Positions 57,766 to 64,000 of a stretch of DNA of 64,000 nt are shown piece by piece. The notes below the pieces were generated by a model. The model was not told the DNA's origin and ran no database searches. It saw only the letters and a list, made by a program, of their open reading frames with translations. The position numbers and the translations under genes are program-made. Numbering within the stretch: the stretch's first letter is position 1; the number at the start of each line of letters is the position of its first letter. Source of the DNA: Wuchereria bancrofti (Eukaryota > Nematoda > Chromadorea > Rhabditida > Onchocercidae); NCBI GenBank assembly GCA_005281725.1, contig SSBO01000014.1:2021292-2085291 (forward strand), given 5' to 3'.

Positions 57766-60149
57766 ATTTATTTGACGCAGTCATTAGATATTGTATATTT
57801 CTTTTCATATCGCTCACTCAATACGTAGTAGCTGCCCATGACCTGAGAAGCAACTACTTAAAAAGGTGTTGACAGTAGTGACAGTGACGCTTCAATATAT
57901 ATCAACAAACATTGAAAATATCAATAGCGAAACGAATGCTCTATTCACTCTTAGCCAAATTATTTTGTTTTTTCCAATTTATGAAAGTATGCAGAAAAGC
58001 ATATCATTCCGTCCACAAAGCCAAACTGCTGTTAATCATTTCTTTTGGCGCTATAAAACAACTAAAAATTTTCATTCTAGAAAATGAGGCACAATTTGGG
58101 CATTCTTCACAAATATGAAAAAGGCGCGTAGCAATCGGATGTTTTCGCAGAATGCAACGACCAATTTATAATTTCATTTTATCATTGGATTTTTTTAATA
58201 TTTTATCTTCATTCATTATCCCATGAACAAATTAGAAGACAACATTAAATGTACAAAATGCGTTCACAACTAAAATGAACAATTTGTAATGCAAAAAGCT
58301 AATAAAGCATCTTAAATGAGAAAAAAGTATTCACCTAATGATTTATAAGAAAAGTTGACATCACAAAGTGGTTTTAAGCAAGGAAATGCTATAATAAGGG
58401 AGTGACGATGTCTTTTTAGTTTACTTATCACAATTGTCCATTATTAATTCACTGACTTAAATTCAATATGCAAAAAATTGTCTTCCATTTATTATAAGAA
58501 AACAAGTTTAACCCCTAACACGTTGAACAAATTTTTCTTTTTTCCGATATTTACTCAGTATAATGAAACAGGGATCCGACATTATCCATTTGATGCTCTT
58601 CATATCAATAGACAATTATGTTTTTTAATTCATTACTAAATAAATCTTTGTTATGATCTGCAAGATATACATAGAAACAAAAAATGGCGCAATTGTCCCT
58701 TTCATTGGGCATCAAAATTCAGCAAAAAAGCGACCAATATAGTCAGAAGGAGAATAAATAGTATTCAACTATTGAATAATGTTCAGGTAATGAATAATGT
58801 TCAAGTAAATGATCTGTTTTTGTCTCTTCACATGTGCATTCCTCAAGTTACATGTCGTGAAAATTACTCATTATTCTCCGCACATTAATAAAAAAGGCAC
58901 ATGGATAAAACTCATCTTCAACTAACAATTCAAAAAAAAAAAAAAAATTGAACTGCATCAGTACTGATCATGTGATCATGTCATTTAGCAAAAAACTACA
59001 GAGATTATGTGTAAGTCAAAGATCAGTCATTTCACTAATAATTTCTAGATTTTACATCGACTGATCATGAAGAATCGATCGCATAAACAATTAAATGTTT
59101 AGTAACAACGAATTGAAGAAAATAGCAAATTAGTAAGGAAATGGTCGGAAAATTTTTGAATCAAACAATCCAATAAAATATTTCGATTATTTAATTTCTT
59201 CGGGAAAATTGCATATCCAGTGAGTCAGTCAGCTGCAGCAAACAACGAACGATTGGAAACGAATTCGGATCCCAAGCGAACAGAAATATTATTGTACAAC
59301 GAAGCCATCGGCTCTAAATTTGATCGCAAAGGATAAGAGTAATTGGCAAATTTGATTGATACCAAAGATTACACCTCAAATGCAAGACAAATCCATCCAA
59401 ATCTGTTTCCATGCAAAAGACATAGATTGGTTACTGTAAAAAAGTAGAATATGAATTTAGAGGAGGAACAGGAAGGAGTTAACACGTTGACCTAAATAAC
59501 AGAAAAGACGGTAGTTGTTCGGTTTGTAGGAAGGAGGGCTGGTCTCCAGTACATTTGTAGCGGTTGTCGCAATGTTGCAATCATTTTGCTCGCTGTGGAA
59601 GAAAGATGCTTGTCGAATTTTCGAGACGAAACGTCAACTTCTCATCTTCCTTTCCTTTTTGAGTATGAATATCAAAAGTTTTGCATCACAATGTCTATTT
59701 GTGCAATACGTGACATGCGTGCTGGCGCTAATGGGCGCTAAAAGTCGCTAGGGTGTACTTATTGCAAATACTGAGAGTTCAAATTTCAAACAATGAAATG
59801 AAAATAAGAAAAAAAAAATGCAATCTCTCATTGCCCATTTCTTCGAAAGCAATCAAAATCGGTAAATTTACCAATTAAACAGCAGAAAGTTACCAAAAAG
59901 GTGTATAATAGGAAAATAAAGCAACCATGCATAAATATTTTGAAAGAAGGCGGCAATTCTGAATATTCGGCGGAGATTTCTGTGCTGATTGGAAGATCGA
60001 TAAATGAACTGAGAATTGCAAGTATAAATAATCACTGAAAGCTATAAAATGCATTGGAATAATAGAATGTTATAATAATACAAACCATTCAAAGTAGGTT
60101 TTAATTAATTCAAAGTTAAAAATTGGGATTCTGGAAATAGAAATGGAAA
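57766..60149. other. AT-rich stretch with decayed sequence
   Basis: No intact gene. A short partial copy of the dispersed repeat lies at about 59131-59183. An open run at about 59190-59336 (AYPVSQSAAANNERLETN... to a TAA) looks coding in composition but is not recognised. A Cys-rich frame around 59508-59560 contains a stop. Confidence 0.45.
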
Positions 60150-60690
60150 GATATGAGAGGGAATCCTTTAATGTGAAAAAGAATATATAATTATGGGAAA
60201 TAAAGCATAAACATTAAAAAAAGTGAGGAAATGGTCGGTAAATTTTTGAATCAAATAATCCAATAAAATATTAGTAGGAATATTGCCGATAGAGCAATGC
60301 CCATAGAAGCAAAGAAACACGCTAACACTGATCATATCCATCCCTTCTTGTTCGTTGGAGTTATCAGCTCAATAATTTTTCCGTAGGAGAAGGGGTAAAC
60401 TTGGTAGTACTACTGCTTTTGCTTTGATACCCGCGGGAAGTTCAGATCAGGGATGGGTGAGAAACAAAACCCGCAACGAGCTGATCCCATCCTACAATAT
60501 GCTGATTTCTCGAAGGTCAAACTAGCACTTACTAATCATTATGTCATGTTGTCAACTATATTTGTTGCTCCTCTATTTGAGACAAGGATATTCACTGCAA
60601 AAGGTTCCATGTTAGATTTATCAAATTAAATTTTGTGTTAATTAACTAATGGAAGGTTGCAACTGTTAATCGACTGATGATGTCACAAAC
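60150..60690 (+). repeat. Dispersed repeat, full copy 2
   Basis: Same orientation and near-same content as 57114-57645, but here it sits upstream of the exon-1 segment and not inside it. It ends at about GATGTCACAAAC and is followed at once by the segment homologous to 56324 onward. Confidence 0.8.
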
Positions 60691-61276
60691 ATTTGAAATC
60701 TAAAATTTCTATAATATGCAAATAATTCAGTATCAGTATATTATCAAACAAAGCAGAAATTATTCAAATTACTCAAATTATTCAGAAATTATTCAAACAA
60801 TACTATACAAATTAAAGATTTCATCATCCAGTGACATTCATTTCAAACCATTCATCAGTTTCCATTTATGCAAATATTAATTACTCCATTGTGCCAACCC
60901 AATTTTTAAAATTTGTCCCATCCTTTCAAACATCAAACATCGTTTCAGCTTATGTTGAAACTCTTTCTGACAATAGCAATGGATGTATGTCAAAAAGCAA
61001 CAATTACCAAATTTCAGGTGATGCGTCCATCCGATGAAATTTCACCAGTGATACTATCAGTAACTACGTACATTCTACTTTAATGCTTCCCTTAATCTTT
61101 CAAAAGAGCATTGATAAACTACCAGTTGAGGGAGAAGAAAGCGAGGATGTAAAAATATGACAAACAATGGACGGATTAAGAATTGTTTGAATCTTTAGTT
61201 TTTAATTTCAACCAATCTGAAATAAAAAGCTTCCGTTTGAGCATTTCTGTCATTTCATAAAATTCTGTATTTCACC

Positions 61277-61885
61277 ATGTTGTCCACTATACCTATGACA
61301 CCCATCATTTGGCTCAATCTTCTGCTTTGCATAGCTTCTGATAAAAATGAAACTTTTTCTCTACTTAATCCCGATACCGGTGATATTACTCATCTTGACA
61401 TCTCAGACAGTTTTGATATCCCTGATTACAACAATTTCGAACCACTATTTAACTCAGAATTTCCGTCTGATCCTTCGCAGCTCATTGATTTCACTCAATT
61501 GAGTGAAAATGAGGATATAGGCAGTGAAGAATCGAAATCTGAAACTAATCTGATCACAAATGCTCCTCATCCTGGCTTCTCAGATAGCTATGATTTCATC
61601 GGCCACACTAATTTGGAGTCATCACTTGGCACAGACATGGACTCATATACGAATGTATGGAGAAATGCTGATGGAGAATTAAAAACGGGTGATGATAACG
61701 TGCGATATCCTTCCATTAGAGGTAAGACTTTTGCTTCAAATATGTGAAAAGATAAATATAGCTTCTTGTAATCTGAGTTATTTAGATGCTCAAGGTGAAA
61801 CTTCTTCCTCACTTAATCCCAACACCGATGACATCATAACATATATGCACTTTCCTGGTTCACAACAAAATGCTGTTCCGATCTA
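61277..61885 (+). CDS. Signal-peptide/acidic protein of an unrecognised zinc-finger family (partial, interrupted by assembly N)
   Basis: Exon 1 (61277-61721) encodes MLSTIPMTPIIWLNLLLCIA, a likely signal peptide, then about 125 residues rich in Ser, Asp, Asn and Glu with two related blocks (ISDSFDIPDYNNFEPLF and FSDSYDFIGHTNLESSLG). A donor AG|GTAAGA, a 64-bp intron and the acceptor GAGTTATTTAG lead to exon 2 from 61786 (DAQGETSSSLNPNTDDIITYMHFPGSQQ), cut at 61885 by the N. The same exon-2 sequence recurs on the minus strand linked to a three-finger exon, so the intact gene probably encodes signal-like N-terminus, acidic region and zinc fingers. Function unknown. Confidence 0.7.
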
Positions 61886-61886
61886 N
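61886..61886. other. Assembly ambiguity (single N) at an inversion junction
   Basis: Left of the N is the plus-strand acidic exon, stopping inside ...VPIY. Right of it is a minus-strand zinc-finger exon. The orientation flip at an undetermined base suggests a scaffold join or collapsed repeat. Confidence 0.85.
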
Positions 61887-61973
61887 CGTGTGTTTTCCTA
61901 TGTGCTATATAATCATAATAACTTTTCGCGATCATAGCACATCCGTGATAAGGGCATTCGTAGCTTCTTTCGC
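61887..61973 (-). pseudogene. Truncated zinc-finger exon (second minus-strand copy)
   Basis: After a TTTTTTAG acceptor the minus strand reads SYECPYHGCAMIAKSYYDYIAHRKTH, one finger with C-x4-C-x12-H-x3-H, then meets the N. The sequence at about 61976-62160 resembles the intron before the intact finger exon (62546-62790). It begins about 110 bp beyond that exon's stop, so it is a closely packed tandem copy or an assembly fragment. Confidence 0.7.
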
Positions 61974-62273
61974 CTAAAAAACGATTGTGTTGTTTTTGCG
62001 ATTGCCATTCTGTTACAGTGTTTAGCAGCTAACTAAGTAATCTGATAAACCATAAAAATATCACTCCCATGAAATAATCTTATCACATCTCATTTTAAAT
62101 AATTTAGGTCAGAAGAAGTTGCTCAATTATTTTCGAGTATAGTTGCAACAAAAAGTAATTGTGAATTTTCCGTTGTATTGTTACTTAGCGGTCACAAATG
62201 TTTCATAACACATTTCACACGCATTCTATTTCAAGCTTGACCTATGTGTTTAAAATTCTGCAAGATTTGCAAA

Positions 62274-63920
62274 CTAACGAGATTTTGTTTGGCAGTGTTT
62301 CTTGTGTTTTTGCAGTCCATCCCTGTTGATGAAGAATTTGCCACAGTCTTCGCATTGTGGATGAGGTTCATGCGTTTGCTTGTGCTTGCAAAATGTTGAT
62401 TCATGGTTGAATGTCCGCCCACAACGGGGTACTTTGCATTCATAGATGAAGGGCTGACCGTGTATTTTCCTATGTGTTAGGTATTCGTTGTGACTTTTCG
62501 TGATCATAGCACATCCGCGATAATGACAAGTATAATTTCTCTTATCTGAAAAACTCTTTTCAAAGCTTCTATTTTTTCAATCAGTAATCTATTACACCAT
62601 TTGGTATTAATCATTTGGTAATTTGGTATTAAGTAAGGAGAAGTTATAAGCATAAAATAATATCACATTGCATTTTAAATAACAGGTAACAAGTAGTTGT
62701 TCATTTATCTTCTCACATATTTGAAGCAAAAATCACGTTTAATATCGTCTCTAAAAAGATCTCATACAACAGGTAATGGTGAATTTTCTGTTGTGATGAG
62801 ATCGGTTTCAGTTTCCAATTCTTTATTACTCTTACAATTTCATTCCGTCGATGGAAATAATGAACTATAAGAGATAGAATGAAAAGTCGTTATGCAATTC
62901 ATCATCACCTGTTTCTGAGGTATTTCTTCTGTAGTCGGGGATATTCAAATTATCCGAGAAGTGCCTATTGTCGATGTTGCTTTGTTCATCAGCTGCACTT
63001 TGACTGGAACTGTTGTTTGAGGAAAGAGTAAGTTGGTGGAAATAGATTGGAATGCAACTCTGTTGTGAATCAGGAAAGTGCATATATGTGATAATGTCAT
63101 CAGTGTCGAAATTAAGTGGGGAAGAAGTTTCATTCTGAGCATCTAAATAACTCAGATTATAAGAAGCTATATTTATCTTTTCACATATTTGAAGCAAAAA
63201 TTATACTTTTAAGTTACATCTGAAAGGATTTCAATAGATAGTTGTAGATAGATTCTTTATGTTTATACCTTTAATTTGGATTGGATGAAAGTAAAGAACT
63301 ATAAGAGATAAAACGAAAAGTCGTTATGCAATTCACCATTACCTGTTTCTGATTCTCCGTCAGTGTTTCCTCTGTAGTCAAGGACGTTTAAACTATTCGA
63401 GAAGTGCTTGTTGTCGATGTTGCTCTGTTCAGCATTTCCATGCTGGCCGGATGTGTCGTCCGAGGAAAGAGTAAGTTGATGAAAATAGATCGGAATAGCA
63501 CTTTGTTCTGAACCAGGTAAGTGCATATATGTTATGATGTCATCGGTGTTGGGATTAAGTGAGGAAGAAGTTCCACCTTGAGCATCTAAATAACTCAGAT
63601 TACAAGAAGCTGTATACTTGTTTTTTCACATATTTGAAGCAAAAATCTCTGGAAGGATTTCGATAGGTTGTAGATTTTTCGTTTTAGTGAGGTAGTCTTG
63701 GTTTTAGATTCTTTATGTTTATACCTTTAATTTGGATTGGATGAAAGTAAAGAACTATAAGAGATAGAACGAAAAGTCGTTATGCAATTCATCATTACCT
63801 GTTTTTGATTCTCCGTCAGTGTTTCCTCTATAGTCAAGGATATTTAAATTATTCGAGAAGTGCTTATTGTCGATATCGCTCTGTTCAGCATTTCCATGCT
63901 GGCCGGATGTGTCGTCCGAG
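62274..63920 (-). CDS. Zinc-finger protein with tandemly duplicated acidic exons (5' end missing)
   Basis: Transcript-order exons visible: 63920-63799 (5' truncated), 63585-63343, 63142-62909, 62545-62274 (TAG stop). The three acidic exons are related (SNSLNVLDYRGNTDGESETG versus SDNLNIPDYRRNTSETG; IPIYFHQLTLSS in both complete ones). Each starts with AT and ends with one base, so all are phase-1 symmetric and join as ...G|D. The last exon has three fingers: C-x4-C-x12-H-x3-H (CHYRGC...HRKIH), the same again (CKVPRC...HKQTH), and C-x2-C-x12-H-x4-C (CEDCGKFF...HKKHC), ending QTKSR. The first exon should resemble 61277-61721, but is absent because the sequence inverts at about 63920. C2H2 fingers usually bind DNA or RNA; a signal peptide would be unusual. 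The family is not recognised. Confidence 0.72.
63142..63799 (-). repeat. Tandem exon-plus-intron duplication, period about 450 bp
   Basis: Homologous exon borders recur at 63142 and 63585 (443 bp apart) and at 63343 and 63799 (456 bp apart). The introns are also alike (GTAATG donor, then GAATTGCATAACGACTTTTC, later CCAAATTAAAGGTATAAACA). A third, more diverged intron start follows 62909. Confidence 0.85.
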
Positions 63921-63930
63921 GGTTATTTAG

Positions 63931-64000
63931 ATGATCAAGGTGGAATTTCTTCCTCACTTAATCCCAACACCAATGACGTCATAACATATATGCACTTACC
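63931..64000 (+). CDS. Start of another plus-strand acidic exon copy, running off the window
   Basis: After GGTTATTTAG (63921-63930), the same acceptor as at 61785, the plus strand reads DDQGGISSSLNPNTNDVITYMHL in the family's phase. It abuts a minus-strand copy at about 63920. It may be a separate gene piece or a rearrangement product. Confidence 0.6.

Noticed and set aside
59508..59630. Cys-rich reading (CSVCRKEGW and later FARCGRK) resembling a zinc-binding domain
   Set aside because: An in-frame stop and frame change separate the Cys pairs; too weak to call even as a pseudogene.

Overview
The window is nuclear DNA of a nematode, most likely a filarial worm. It is AT-rich, its genes are split by many short introns with GT..AG borders and TTTCAG-like acceptors, and the recognisable proteins are nematode-type orthologues (CAR-1/LSM14, an innexin, DAPK, NOM1). 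A decayed bacterial mutS fragment inside an intron looks like a Wolbachia-to-nucleus transfer, which points to a lineage that carries or once carried that endosymbiont. No bacterial operon, rRNA, tRNA or CRISPR array was recognised.

Layout. 1-557: end of an unidentified gene (+) with a zinc-finger-like terminal exon. 4026-7613: car-1/LSM14 RNA-binding protein (+), 7 exons, 408 aa. 9489-12642: an innexin (+), 8 exons, 375 aa, with a 42-bp minisatellite in intron 1. 15307-36002: a complete dapk-1 gene (-), 29 exons, 1441 aa: kinase, calmodulin-binding segment, ankyrin repeats, ROC-COR and death domain. Six successive ankyrin exons are exactly 99 bp each, and one kinase intron is GC-AG. The 4.8-kb intron between two ankyrin exons holds the mutS fragment. 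36003-45983: about 10 kb with no gene I can support. 45984-51246: NOM1/SGD1-type MIF4G-MA3 nucleolar protein (-), 14 exons, 737 aa. 51247-55026: nothing recognised.

55027-64000 is a rearranged, repeat-rich area. It has a BEL/Pao-like retroelement relic, scattered copies of an approximately 0.5-kb repeat, and several direct and inverted copies of an unfamiliar multi-exon gene family. Its pieces are a first exon coding for a signal-peptide-like N-terminus plus an acidic Ser/Asp/Asn-rich region, tandemly duplicated symmetric acidic exons, and a last exon with three zinc fingers. One assembly N (61886) and a fold-back junction (about 63920) cut through family exons, so copy number and order here are uncertain.

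The four intact genes are ordinary cellular genes with no evident functional linkage. The unusual material is the mutS insertion and the gene family at the right end. Gene models were built by hand from reading frames, splice consensus and family alignment from memory. Each multi-exon model sums to a multiple of three and keeps phase across every junction.
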